A stretch of 64,000 nt of DNA from G965267605 sp965267605 (GCA_965267605.1 OZ254088.1:1798001-1862000); one strand, 5' to 3'; shown: positions 24,624 through 32,358, counted from the stretch's first letter. A program made the numbers and translations. The notes: generated from the letters alone by a model not told the origin.

Positions 24624-24851
24624 ATGTTCGAATACCTTGTTAACAAGAACGGGAGGCACAACAGCAAAGGGTACAACGAGGTCCACAAAGAAGGGTGTGT
24701 GCACTACCCCACCATTCATGACTACGAGGTCCTGGGTTCTTTCAGTTCATGTGCCGCAGCCATCACTGAAGCCAAATACCGAGGATACCGCGCCAACGGC
24801 TGCCCGATCTGCATTCCGGTTTGTCACAAATCGACTGTGGTGAAGTTGTAG
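24624..24851 (+). CDS. Small Cys/His-rich conserved protein
   Basis: About 75 residues from the ATG at 24624; a GTG at 24609 is less likely because it would lie at or before the predicted transcription start. The pattern is EYLVNKN, HKEGCVHYP, LGSFSSCAAAI, then NGCPICIPVCHKS. I recognise this layout from small proteins common in bacteria, whose function is not known. The conserved Cys and His residues look like metal ligands. It is expressed toward the ABC-3C operon, which is on the opposite strand and ends 50 bp away. Confidence 0.7.
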   Translation: MFEYLVNKNGRHNSKGYNEVHKEGCVHYPTIHDYEVLGSFSSCAAAITEAKYRGYRANGCPICIPVCHKSTVVKL

Positions 24852-24901
24852 GGGGATTTTGTGAATATGGTGTTTCGGACGTGTTGAAGCACCTAACCCT
24901 T

Positions 24902-26503
24902 TTAACGCCAGTCTTTATCAAAAAGCATCCTTCCTTCCGATAAACTTAACCTACAATTATTGTTCAAAGCATTTTGCGTTGAACTTGAGAACGTACTTAT
25001 ACCGTCAATAGCTATGAAAACTTGTTTAGTTACTTGTTCGTATTGAGCTACAATCCTATCCATTGTTATATCCTCTATGTTCTTGAACAACACAGAATCA
25101 TGAATTAGAAATGGCAAACTGGTCAACTTCAGAATTGACAAATCAAACTCAATCAAATCTGAATACGATTTTCCGGTTCCAGTGTTCAAGGAATGATCAT
25201 AATGATAAGATGAGCGATTTAGATGGATACTAGGAACCTTCTTCAACTCATTGTGTATTTCTTGATTGAATAGAACCAATTCTTGGTTAATCTCCGTTTC
25301 AATCCATTTAAGAATGGTAGAAAGTTTTTCTTCGATGCCTTCTTTAAGTTCATCTAGTTTCTCAACTACTTCGGCCTTCTCCTCATAAAATCTATTAACG
25401 GATCTAATTCTGTTTGCCTCAATAGTCAAATCATATATCCTATCGACTATATATTTGGGACTATTAACATCCTTAAGTAGGATTGCAATTCGTAAGTCTA
25501 TCAGGTCAACCTTTTCCTGTAGCCCATCAACTTCTAGTTGCAGTGTTTTCTGTGCTGATTTTAGTTCCCTTTCAAGAATAGAACCAATCTTGCTATGAAA
25601 TGCTTCAATCTCCTCGATTTTTTCTTCATTCGGATTCTCGAAAAATGTTGAAAGCTTCTTGAGATATCTGCTCTTGACCCGCTTCTCACCCAGGTTCAAT
25701 TCAATTCTGCCAATTTTGTTTTTCAAATTACCGATTGTCTTTAGTAGTCGTGACTTCTCAGTTTTTAGCTCTATCACTTCTTTGTCTACCAGTTCTTCAA
25801 CATTCAAGGTATATTCTAAGAGATTTTCCTTTATATCCACTACCTCGGTATCAATCAACTCCAATTGAAGTTGGTTCTGTTTGTAACCAGTCTTTGTTAA
25901 TCGTTCAACAAAATTCTTTCGGTGGACGTCAGCAATAACTTTCTTCCTTTCTTCTTGATCTCTGATGGAAATCTCTACCTGGGCAATTTCGCTATACGAA
26001 TTGAAAAGCTTGATAAGGGTTTTAATGGCATCAGATTCCTTTTGCACTGCAACACTTCTCAGCGGCTTGTCAACTTTGAAATTGTCTTTACCCCAAATTC
26101 GAGAATAAACGTTAACCGCCTCTCGAAAACTGATACGTTCACCTGGAATCGAGTAGCTGTTCTTCAGAAACTTTCTGTATTCATAAATACTTATCTCTGA
26201 AAGTGCGTTGTATTTCTTATCGGTTACGCAAACTTCTCCTGGATTTTCAGTCTTTCGACTAAAGTTGTGTTTAACACCACCAAACACGAATTCAAAATTG
26301 AAAGTATGATGTCCTACCTCCCTGATGGCCCCCGAATTCTTTTCAATATAAGTATCACCACCAAAGACAAAATCGAGAATCATCAAAATGGTAGACTTCC
26401 CAATCGAATTGGTCGAGTGCATGTCTCCAAGAATTACATTAAGTCCAGGTTCAAAATTGATCCGACTCTGAATGAATTGATCACATCTAAGTTCTTTTAA
26501 CAT
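24902..26503 (-). CDS. ABC-3C system SMC-like ATPase (DUF2326)
   Basis: A protein of 533 residues. The N-terminus is an SMC/RecF-type ATPase half with strand EPGLNVILG and a Walker A of the NSIGKST type (residues 32-38). The middle (about 200-420) is a long Lys/Glu-rich coiled coil. The C-terminal part has LPFLIHDS as a Walker B-like strand, in which the usual Asp-Glu is replaced by His-Asp, as in DUF2326 proteins. This is the ATPase of ABC-three-component systems, predicted to sense invading nucleic acid and switch an effector. It overlaps the middle component gene by 17 bp and is the last gene. Confidence 0.9.
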   Translation of the reverse strand: MLKELRCDQFIQSRINFEPGLNVILGDMHSTNSIGKSTILMILDFVFGGDTYIEKNSGAIREVGHHTFNFEFVFGGVKHNFSRKTENPGEVCVTDKKYNALSEISIYEYRKFLKNSYSIPGERISFREAVNVYSRIWGKDNFKVDKPLRSVAVQKESDAIKTLIKLFNSYSEIAQVEISIRDQEERKKVIADVHRKNFVERLTKTGYKQNQLQLELIDTEVVDIKENLLEYTLNVEELVDKEVIELKTEKSRLLKTIGNLKNKIGRIELNLGEKRVKSRYLKKLSTFFENPNEEKIEEIEAFHSKIGSILERELKSAQKTLQLEVDGLQEKVDLIDLRIAILLKDVNSPKYIVDRIYDLTIEANRIRSVNRFYEEKAEVVEKLDELKEGIEEKLSTILKWIETEINQELVLFNQEIHNELKKVPSIHLNRSSYHYDHSLNTGTGKSYSDLIEFDLSILKLTSLPFLIHDSVLFKNIEDITMDRIVAQYEQVTKQVFIAIDGISTFSSSTQNALNNNCRLSLSEGRMLFDKDWR

Positions 26504-26720
26504 AACGAACGTTTTCTGTTTCGAAATTCACAGTTATCATGTCTAGGACATATAAGACGTCTAACGAATAGATAAATTCATCAATGCCGTCAAATTGATG
26601 TTTGGTTTCCTCATACAGCCTACGAATACTTACTTCAGGCTCCTTACTCGCCTCGAGCAAGAATAGCATCTTGTAGATAATTGATTCTTCAAAGCGGATA
26701 TGCTTGTTTGGATATATCAT
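26487..26720 (-). CDS. ABC-3C system middle component (MC6-like)
   Basis: A protein of 77 residues. It has the layout of small middle components of ABC-3C systems: an N-terminal proline-containing segment (MIYPNKHIRFEES), a helical core (KMLFLLEASKEPEVSIRRLYEE) and a C-terminal winged-helix-like end (IDEFIYSLDVLYVLDMITVN) . I place it in the MC6-type group by that pattern. It couples the nuclease to the ATPase. Its ATG overlaps the stop of the nuclease gene (4 bp) and its end overlaps the ATPase start by 17 bp, so the three proteins are likely made in fixed ratio. Confidence 0.82.
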   Translation of the reverse strand: MIYPNKHIRFEESIIYKMLFLLEASKEPEVSIRRLYEETKHQFDGIDEFIYSLDVLYVLDMITVNFETENVRYVKRT

Positions 26721-27487
26721 TCGAATATTTCGCAGTTCTGTATGAAATAGCTTATCACTATTTCACAAGCGTCACCACTACACTGATTAGCATGCTTAGC
26801 TAACCAGTTGACCATAGCGTCAAACACTTCTTTTTGGGTATATGAAGAATCTAGTTTGGTCAACTGTAGATAATGTCCTTTAATTTGATTAGATATTATT
26901 TCTGAAGTAGTGGGCTCCACACGGTCTAGCTCCTTAAACTGCTCCCTTATCGCGAAGTAATAATCTTGGACGTTGTGATGAACTTTTCGCTTGGTTAGCA
27001 TCGTTACTGAACTATCTAACTTCTGATCAAGCGATTTTGGGTCATAATTAAGAGTATCATCAACGTCAAGAACAAAGTCTTCGTCAGCAAGTTTTTTGAT
27101 GATTTCAAGAATCTCCTCTTCAAGGGAAGACTTACCCCAAATCCTCTTTTGCTCAAACTGCTGAATAAGTCTTTTCTTCGTTTCTACCAGTAATTGGTAA
27201 TCCTCAACCGTTCTAGGCTTATCGAATTTTGTATGACAATCAACACATAGACAGATAAGGTTGTCTATATGATTCAAATCCTCATTTAGTTTCTCCTCAG
27301 ACCTAAGTAGCAACTCTTCCGCCTTTGTAGGATTAATTGGATAGATGTGAGCAACTTCAAATCTTTTATGGTCTCTTCCATTCTTTTTATACATCAATCC
27401 ATTTGGGCACCGCGGGCAAACACCCCCAACTTCAGAAAACAGCAAGAGCTTAGTATTCTCTGTAGGATTGACTCTTTCTTGACTCAA
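26717..27487 (-). CDS. ABC-3C system effector: HNH nuclease with C-terminal ABC-3C domain
   Basis: A protein of 256 residues. Residues 24-89 form an HNH nuclease with two zinc knuckles: C24-P-R-C27, the catalytic strand FEVAHIYP (His47), N76 in DNLICLC, and C81-x2-C84-H85. Residues about 115-256 are a helical domain, including VHHNVQDYYFAIREQFKELD, that matches the position and length of the ABC-3C C-terminal domain. This places a nucleic-acid-cutting effector under control of the SMC-like ATPase. First gene of the operon; an inverted repeat (site 4) lies 73 bp upstream. Confidence 0.87.
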   Translation of the reverse strand: MSQERVNPTENTKLLLFSEVGGVCPRCPNGLMYKKNGRDHKRFEVAHIYPINPTKAEELLLRSEEKLNEDLNHIDNLICLCVDCHTKFDKPRTVEDYQLLVETKKRLIQQFEQKRIWGKSSLEEEILEIIKKLADEDFVLDVDDTLNYDPKSLDQKLDSSVTMLTKRKVHHNVQDYYFAIREQFKELDRVEPTTSEIISNQIKGHYLQLTKLDSSYTQKEVFDAMVNWLAKHANQCSGDACEIVISYFIQNCEIFE

Positions 27488-27559
27488 CTTGCACTATTTA
27501 CTCGTGATCAAATGCTAACTAGTCAAAAGCAATCTCATATTTATTGGATGAATTACATA

Positions 27560-27579
27560 GGGTATAAATACCCCATTTG
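27560..27579. promoter_or_regulatory. Inverted repeat GGGTA-taaa-TACCC (site 4)
   Basis: GGGTATAAATACCC at 27560-27573, followed by CATTTG so that ATACCCCATTTG (27568-27579) repeats the 12-mer at 20829-20840. It lies upstream of the leftward ABC-3C operon; on the minus strand TGCTTTTG, one mismatch from TAnnTTTG, is 28 bp further. Confidence 0.55.
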
Positions 27580-27597
27580 CCCAACCATGGGAAAAAG

Positions 27598-27620
27598 AAA
27601 AAACCCGCACAAGGCAGGGT
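27598..27620 (-). terminator. Rho-independent terminator of the DUF2147 gene
   Basis: On the minus strand ACCCtGC, loop CTTGT, GCGGGT followed by six T. The stem has one bulged base. It follows the stop of the DUF2147 gene at 27627 and precedes the ABC-3C promoter region. Confidence 0.75.
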
Positions 27621-27626
27621 CTGACA

Positions 27627-28083
27627 TTATGATTTGATAGGTTTCCAGGTTTGGGTGCGGTAGAAGATGCCTACATAACCGCGTACCTGGAGCTGGCCGT
27701 CTTCTACCCACATCTTACACTTATACACCGTTCCTTTCTTCGGGTCCAGTATGGTTCCACCTGTAAACTCAGAACCATCCTTCTTCAATCCCCTTACGAT
27801 CTGCATGCCCAACAACGGCTTGTTGTAACGGTCATCCTTGGTATCGCAATCCGTACATTTTGGATTCGGGTCCTGCTCTGGCTTGCGGTACAACTTCAGG
27901 ATCTTCCCGTAGTACTTTCCGTTCTTGCCCTGTGTAGATCTTAACGATGCTTTTCACCTTTCCGGTTTCGTCATCAATGGTCATCCATTTGCCCGCAATA
28001 GACTGTCCGAAGACATTTCCCGCAAGGGCCAGTAGTGAAACAACGATGATAACTTTTGCTGTGTAGTCAATTAACTTCTTCAT
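27627..28083 (-). pseudogene. DUF2147 secreted protein, disrupted by a one-base frameshift
   Basis: Two overlapping frames together give one DUF2147 protein of about 151 residues. The first (28083 down) encodes the signal peptide (ending LALAGNVFGQ) and the N-terminal strand SIAGKWMTIDDETGK to IYTGQ; the family sequence then continues in the other frame as NGKYYGKILKLYRKP, with the Cys pair KCTDC and KPLLGMQIVRGLKK. Removing one base at about 27924 (GGGCAAGAAC) joins them. This may be a real mutation or an assembly error. It follows the DUF6268 gene by 26 bp. Confidence 0.8.
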
Positions 28084-28109
28084 GATTATTGGTTTTAGTC
28101 GGTTATTAA

Positions 28110-29039
28110 TTAGTTGTCTTGTTCATTGTCTTTTGGAAGCCACAGTCTGAAAATCAACCTGGCCTCACACATCAATCCATTCTTGATGTCTTCCTGGTAT
28201 TCTGGTCTGTCATCCCCGATCCCGGCAACGGCTACCTTCATTTTCAACCGCTCGGATGTCGGGTAATACCTGTAAGTTCTCAGCAGGCTGTGACCAGCTC
28301 TCAGATGCAATACCGTATTCTTCTGAAGGAAGATCTCCGTGAACGCGAACAGGTTGTTGTCTACCTTCTCCAGGTATTGATCTTCATCTGTGTGACCGTA
28401 AGAATTGATTCCACCCTGGAACCCGGTCCCAAACCAGATCTTGTCGTTCGCGCGGTACGTGATGTTGGCTTTCTGAAGCATCAGTACATCTACATGAAGC
28501 TTCTCGGTTGGCTTCCAGTAAAATCCTAGCAATGGATTCACGAAGGGCCCAAAGAAGTCATCATTCACGTACAACCCAGCCTTGAAAGTGAACTTGTCGC
28601 TCTTCTTATAGGCCGTTTGAAGTACCGCCCCAATCTGCAGATGGTCATCGTTCCAGAACTTTGGCTGATCACTGATCATCTTACCCACCACAACAGCTGT
28701 GGTCTTGAACTTTGGACTCCACTTTTTCTGGTAACCCAGCTGAACATTCGATAGCAAATACTTCCTTCTGGTATCGATGGTTTCTGTTGGTAGTTCCGCT
28801 TTGGTATCAATGATGAGCTGCTCTGTGTTGGTTCCGATCAGAACGATGTTGTTGTCATTCAACTGTACCGGAACCAATGCCTGGAAACCCTGGTGCTGTA
28901 ATGTTCTTGATCTTGACGGATCGTTCTTCATCTCAGCGTTTGGAGCATACCTCCAAAGTGCTTTGGCCAGGTCTACGTGGTCTTGTGCGCTTGCTGCTAC
29001 AGCAACGAACATGCATATAATGCCAATGATCTTTTTCAT
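28110..29039 (-). CDS. Outer-membrane beta-barrel protein, DUF6268 family
   Basis: A protein of 309 residues with a signal peptide (1-18, AVAASAQ) and a chain of alternating amphipathic strands ending in an aromatic-rich LIFRLWLP, typical of small Bacteroidota barrels. The pattern (LSNVQLGYQKKWSPKF, GAVLQTAYKKSDKFTFKAGLYVNDDFFGP, NPLLGFYWKPTEKLHVD) matches DUF6268, function unknown. Its ATG overlaps the stop of the BASS transporter gene by one base, so the barrel and the transporter may act in the same uptake path. Confidence 0.8.
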   Translation of the reverse strand: MKKIIGIICMFVAVAASAQDHVDLAKALWRYAPNAEMKNDPSRSRTLQHQGFQALVPVQLNDNNIVLIGTNTEQLIIDTKAELPTETIDTRRKYLLSNVQLGYQKKWSPKFKTTAVVVGKMISDQPKFWNDDHLQIGAVLQTAYKKSDKFTFKAGLYVNDDFFGPFVNPLLGFYWKPTEKLHVDVLMLQKANITYRANDKIWFGTGFQGGINSYGHTDEDQYLEKVDNNLFAFTEIFLQKNTVLHLRAGHSLLRTYRYYPTSERLKMKVAVAGIGDDRPEYQEDIKNGLMCEARLIFRLWLPKDNEQDN

Positions 29040-29935
29040 TATTTCTGAGAGATTGACTGGCGCTCAGACTTGAGTACCATGCGTGAATAAATAGTTGCGA
29101 ATACGCCTCCTGTGATGAACATGAGGACGCCATAGATAGCTGGTGCTAAAAGCACACCTGGGAATGCAGCCAACGCACCTAACGAACCGATAAACAGTGC
29201 AAGGGATGCATTCTGGATGCCACACTCAATAGAGATGGAAACCCGTTGCTTCAGGCTCAATCTGAACATGCGGGCAGAAAAGAAGCCCAACAGCATCGTA
29301 GCGATGTTTAGAATGATGACTGCTGGCCCCACTTCCGGAAGTGCTGCACCTAGTTTGGCTTTGTTGGCCAGCACGGCTCCGATAATGACGATACTCATGA
29401 GCACCACTGAAGCAATCTTTACCGGTCGCTCCATCTTGTTTGCGAAGTTCAGGGCGTAGTTTCTGATGATCATTCCGGTGCTTACCGGTAGAATGGTGAT
29501 CATCACCATCTTGAAAAAGGTCTCCCAGAAATCCAGCGAGATCTCAGCACCGCTTCCCATGAATCTTGCAGCAGCAAGGTTCACTAGGAACGGGATACTG
29601 AATACCGTAATGGTACTGGAGAAAGCGGTAAGGCTAACGCTCAGCCCTACATCTCCCCTGCCCAGGTTGCTGATGAGGTTAGATGTGGCTCCTCCCGGGC
29701 ACGCTGCGATCAGCATTACGCCAACTGCCAATTCGCCCTGAACGCCTAAAGCAGTTACAATGGCAAATCCGATGATTGGAAGGAGTACAAGTTGATTGAA
29801 CAACCCAAGAAGTATGCTTCCTGGCTTTCTGATGATTCTTTTGAAATCATCGAGGGTTAGTGACAACCCCATACCTAGCATTACAATGGCTACCGAAATG
29901 CTCAGGTACAATTGGATCATTTTTGGATCAGTCAT
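29039..29935 (-). CDS. Bile acid:sodium symporter family (BASS) transporter
   Basis: A protein of 298 residues with about nine to ten membrane helices. The family signature is clear: GMGLSLTLDDF in the first part and AACPGGATSNLISNLGRGDVGLSVSLTAFSST in the cross-over helix region. Members move bile acids, pantoate, pyruvate or other organic anions with sodium; the substrate here cannot be told from sequence. It is the first gene of a three-gene leftward unit with DUF6268 and DUF2147. Confidence 0.92.
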   Translation of the reverse strand: MTDPKMIQLYLSISVAIVMLGMGLSLTLDDFKRIIRKPGSILLGLFNQLVLLPIIGFAIVTALGVQGELAVGVMLIAACPGGATSNLISNLGRGDVGLSVSLTAFSSTITVFSIPFLVNLAAARFMGSGAEISLDFWETFFKMVMITILPVSTGMIIRNYALNFANKMERPVKIASVVLMSIVIIGAVLANKAKLGAALPEVGPAVIILNIATMLLGFFSARMFRLSLKQRVSISIECGIQNASLALFIGSLGALAAFPGVLLAPAIYGVLMFITGGVFATIYSRMVLKSERQSISQK

Positions 29936-29960
29936 GGCTTATTGAATTAGTTTGTTAAGC

Positions 29961-29968
29961 CAAAACTA
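29961..29968 (-). promoter_or_regulatory. -7 box TAGTTTTG of the BASS operon
   Basis: An exact TAnnTTTG match on the minus strand, 25 bp upstream of the transporter ATG. No TTG at -33 is seen; an imperfect inverted repeat lies there instead. Confidence 0.5.
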
Positions 29969-29975
29969 TATCCCT

Positions 29976-30001
29976 GGAAAGCCCTATTGAAAAGGGTTTC
30001 C
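29976..30001. promoter_or_regulatory. Imperfect inverted repeat at the BASS promoter
   Basis: GGAAA-g-CCC and GGG-TTTCC are complementary arms (one bulged base) with a 9-bp centre, placed 7 bp upstream of the -7 box. This position would suit a regulator of the transporter operon. Confidence 0.3.
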
Positions 30002-30156
30002 GCAGGTCGATTTACCAGAGTTGCGAAATATGCAACTACAGAAAAGTGGTGGATTTCCTACTTGCAGAAATCACAAATAGGCATGATCAGAAGTGATCTG
30101 AACGGTGATTTACGCAAACTTTGGGGTGTAGATTTCCGGCATTTGCCAGAGATCAA

Positions 30157-30564
30157 TCAATTGTCAGAAAAAGAGATGGGCTCATTGATCGGTTTCAACT
30201 CCCATGGCAGCTTAACAATGGTCTGATACGCCTCTCCTGATTCCTTGAGGTCGTCATCATCTTCATCGAAGTACCATTCTACAGAAACCTCACTTACACC
30301 ACTCTCGTGTAGGGGAACCAATTCCTGAAACAAGCTCAGGATACCAGAAGAAGAGCTGGTGTTGAAGTAATGCATGTAAAGCTTGAATACCGTGATAGGC
30401 TGTGGATTTTCCTTGTACTGTTGGATCCATTCACGCATGGGTCCATATAATTCTGTTGAATTCTCAGGAATCGATCGTCCCTCCAAACAGAGCACTCCGG
30501 TTTCGGCATTAAAGTCCACTCCCGGTTGCATTTTTGTCGCCTCTAACGAATATCTCTCTAGCAT
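30157..30564 (-). CDS. siaC: SiaC-family regulatory phosphoprotein (DUF1987)
   Basis: A protein of 135 residues from ATG at 30562-30564 (a GTG one codon earlier is possible; an AGGA lies closer to the ATG). The family hallmarks are FNAETGVLCLEGRSIPENS, then FKLYMHYFNTSSSSGILSLF, which includes the Thr that is phosphorylated in SiaC, and WYFDEDDDDLKESGEAY. SiaC is switched by a PP2C phosphatase (SiaA) and a kinase (SiaB) to control biofilm-linked signalling. No siaB is adjacent, but two SpoIIE phosphatases occur in the window. Confidence 0.87.
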   Translation of the reverse strand: MLERYSLEATKMQPGVDFNAETGVLCLEGRSIPENSTELYGPMREWIQQYKENPQPITVFKLYMHYFNTSSSSGILSLFQELVPLHESGVSEVSVEWYFDEDDDDLKESGEAYQTIVKLPWELKPINEPISFSDN

Positions 30565-30673
30565 CACATCCTACATTGGCAGTGCACAAAAATAAGAATC
30601 GTCAACGAATCGCGCCAAGCACACGTTACAGGAAGTGGTCAGTTGGGATTAATTGCTCAACTTTAACATCACT

Positions 30674-31315
30674 ATGCGCACCCTCATCCTACTCCTATTT
30701 ATGGGCCCGTTGGTGGCCTTTGGGCAGACCTCATCAGAGAAGGTCAAACAGATCAGAACCTGGTATGCTGAATCAGAGAAACTGGCTTCCAGTTGTACAA
30801 TCGTTAAAATGAACGACTGGGCTGACCCTGATCAGTACGAGGGATACTCACCGGAGTATACGGCCTGGTACGACAAGAACACCAAGACCTTTGTAAAGAT
30901 CAGTGAAACGGGCGGTGGAGATTGGCACGAAACCACCACCTCTTATCACCTGAACAAGGGTAAACTGTTCTTTATATTCTCCAAAGGTTATACGCCAGGA
31001 ACCATGTATACGGCCAAAGAGCTGAACATGACGGAAGAGGAACTGTGGCAATCGGGAGGAGAAGCCAAGACACTCAATGCTTTTGAACATCGGTGGTATG
31101 TATGGGAATCAACTGTTTTCAAAACGCTGGTGAAGGACAAGGAATTCACCGCCAAGAATGGAACATTCGATATGGTGGAGAAATTCAACCTTTCAGACGT
31201 AAAAAACGAAACGGTGATACCCAATGATGAAAAGGCCCGAAAGATGTTCAAGACGTCTAACGATCACCTCAACAAAATAATCGCAGAGCTCACCAAGCGC
31301 CTCCCCAAAGAATAG
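30674..31315 (+). CDS. Secreted protein, unknown function
   Basis: A protein of 213 residues starting at the ATG at 30674, which puts the signal peptide MRTLILLLFMGPLVAFGQ at the N-terminus; an upstream TTG at 30653 would add seven residues before it and is unlikely. The mature protein is alpha/beta, rich in Trp and Tyr (for example ETGGGDWHETTTSYHLNKGK, FEHRWYVWE), and has a helical C-terminus. No family was recognised. It stands alone on the plus strand between leftward genes. Confidence 0.7.
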   Translation: MRTLILLLFMGPLVAFGQTSSEKVKQIRTWYAESEKLASSCTIVKMNDWADPDQYEGYSPEYTAWYDKNTKTFVKISETGGGDWHETTTSYHLNKGKLFFIFSKGYTPGTMYTAKELNMTEEELWQSGGEAKTLNAFEHRWYVWESTVFKTLVKDKEFTAKNGTFDMVEKFNLSDVKNETVIPNDEKARKMFKTSNDHLNKIIAELTKRLPKE

Positions 31316-31320
31316 GGCAT

Positions 31321-31345
31321 AAAAAAGCCCGACTTATGCCGGGCC
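31321..31345 (-). terminator. Rho-independent terminator
   Basis: On the minus strand GCCCG, an eight-base loop, CGGGC, followed by six T (A-run 31321-31326). It ends the leftward T9SS gene at 31395 and lies just after the stop of the rightward gene at 31315. Confidence 0.7.
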
Positions 31346-31394
31346 TTGGTCAATCCTTTCATACGAAGAGGATTGATCGGGAAGAAATAAAACG

Positions 31395-32150
31395 CTAAAT
31401 CTTGATCTTCCGGGTTTCGACACCACTGGATGTTTTGACAGATACGAGGTAAATGCCGTTCGCCAATGACGGTAGACGTAAACTTCCCTTGGTGGTAGAT
31501 CCGATGATGCCATTGACAACCTGCTGACCGCTTAAGCTGGTCAAAGTAACCTGCTTTATTTCGCCAGCCGGCATATCGGCAAGTTGCAATGAGCCATCAC
31601 CAATCCATGCACGCAGTTCACCCGCGTGGTTTTCTTGTACTGATACCAATGTTCCATATTTGAACTCGATCATGTAACGGCTGTTGGTTGTGTCGTTTGC
31701 TGTAACACTAAACTGAACCGAAGTATCTGCATCCAGACACAATCGGTGACCCGTGTTCTGATCTATCAGCGTAATGGACACATTCGAGTTGAAGGGGCCC
31801 AACAGCTCACTTTCCAGTTTATAGTTTCCTACGGTGGGTGTAAACGTGTACAGTTCAATGTTGCTGGTAGCCAGTAACGAAGGATGACTGTTGATCGCCA
31901 AAGGCGTATGTGCCTGATCCTGCGTTCTCGTAAATACGATAGGTACGTTGGGATTCGGGCTGAACATCTCGTAGGCGTCATAAGAACCATCGAAGCTTAC
32001 CGTAGCCCCTGGTAAGAACCTTACTACACATTCGTCTTTGTATCCACTTCCGTTCAGGTCGTGTAATCTGAATCTAATGGCATCTGGTACCTGGGCGGTC
32101 AATGTTCCAATTGTGAGGATTGCGAGCATAAGTGCTGATAAATTTTTCAT
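31395..32150 (-). CDS. Secreted protein with T9SS type A-like C-terminal domain
   Basis: About 251 residues from the ATG at 32148-32150, giving signal peptide MKNLSALMLAILTIGTLTAQ; an earlier start would add nine charged residues before it. The mature part (20-180) is beta-rich. The last 75 residues resemble a Por sorting domain, with VTLTSLSGQQVVNG, LRLPSLANGIYLVSVKTSSG and the final TRKIKI, though the usual YPNP opening is replaced by a variant. It is transcribed away from the CHU_C/PKD pair across a 260-bp region full of inverted repeats. Confidence 0.8.
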   Translation of the reverse strand: MKNLSALMLAILTIGTLTAQVPDAIRFRLHDLNGSGYKDECVVRFLPGATVSFDGSYDAYEMFSPNPNVPIVFTRTQDQAHTPLAINSHPSLLATSNIELYTFTPTVGNYKLESELLGPFNSNVSITLIDQNTGHRLCLDADTSVQFSVTANDTTNSRYMIEFKYGTLVSVQENHAGELRAWIGDGSLQLADMPAGEIKQVTLTSLSGQQVVNGIIGSTTKGSLRLPSLANGIYLVSVKTSSGVETRKIKI

Positions 32151-32254
32151 TGCGTTTTGTTTTTTCCTCTTCAACATTACGCTGTAATCCGCCTGTCTAA
32201 AGGCAGGGATTGCCTCAGCAATACTTCCGGCTATCTAGAATGGTGTTCTGATTT

Positions 32255-32358
32255 CCCAACGTTCCATTTTGGCTTCCCCAAACGTTGGGATGTCCCTTTG
32301 GTACGTTCGAAAGACGAAGGGACATTTTCTGAAAGTTGGGAACCAGCGAAGGGAAGTT
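32255..32358. promoter_or_regulatory. Divergent regulatory region with LytTR-type repeats and two inverted repeats
   Basis: On the plus strand AACGTTGGG (32281-32289) and TACGTTCGA (32302-32310) are 9-mers starting 21 bp apart, fitting the LytTR direct-repeat consensus. A weaker pair, AAAGTTGGG (32332) and GAAGTTCTA (32353), again differs by 21 bp. In addition CCCAACGTT/AACGTTGGG (32255-32263, 32281-32289) and ATGTCCCTT/AAGGGACAT (32290-32298, 32317-32325) are perfect 9-bp inverted repeats. No clear TAnnTTTG box was found between this block and the ATG at 32411. Confidence 0.5.

Noticed and set aside
24902..26503. RecN/RecF DNA-repair ATPase
   Set aside because: The ATPase head and coiled coil are similar, but the C-terminal FLIHDS strand, length and the three-gene context fit DUF2326/ABC-3C, not RecN or RecF.
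29987..30226. A 79-residue plus-strand frame between the BASS and SiaC genes
   Set aside because: It overlaps the SiaC 3' end, lies on the promoter of the BASS gene, has no recognised feature and no promoter of its own.
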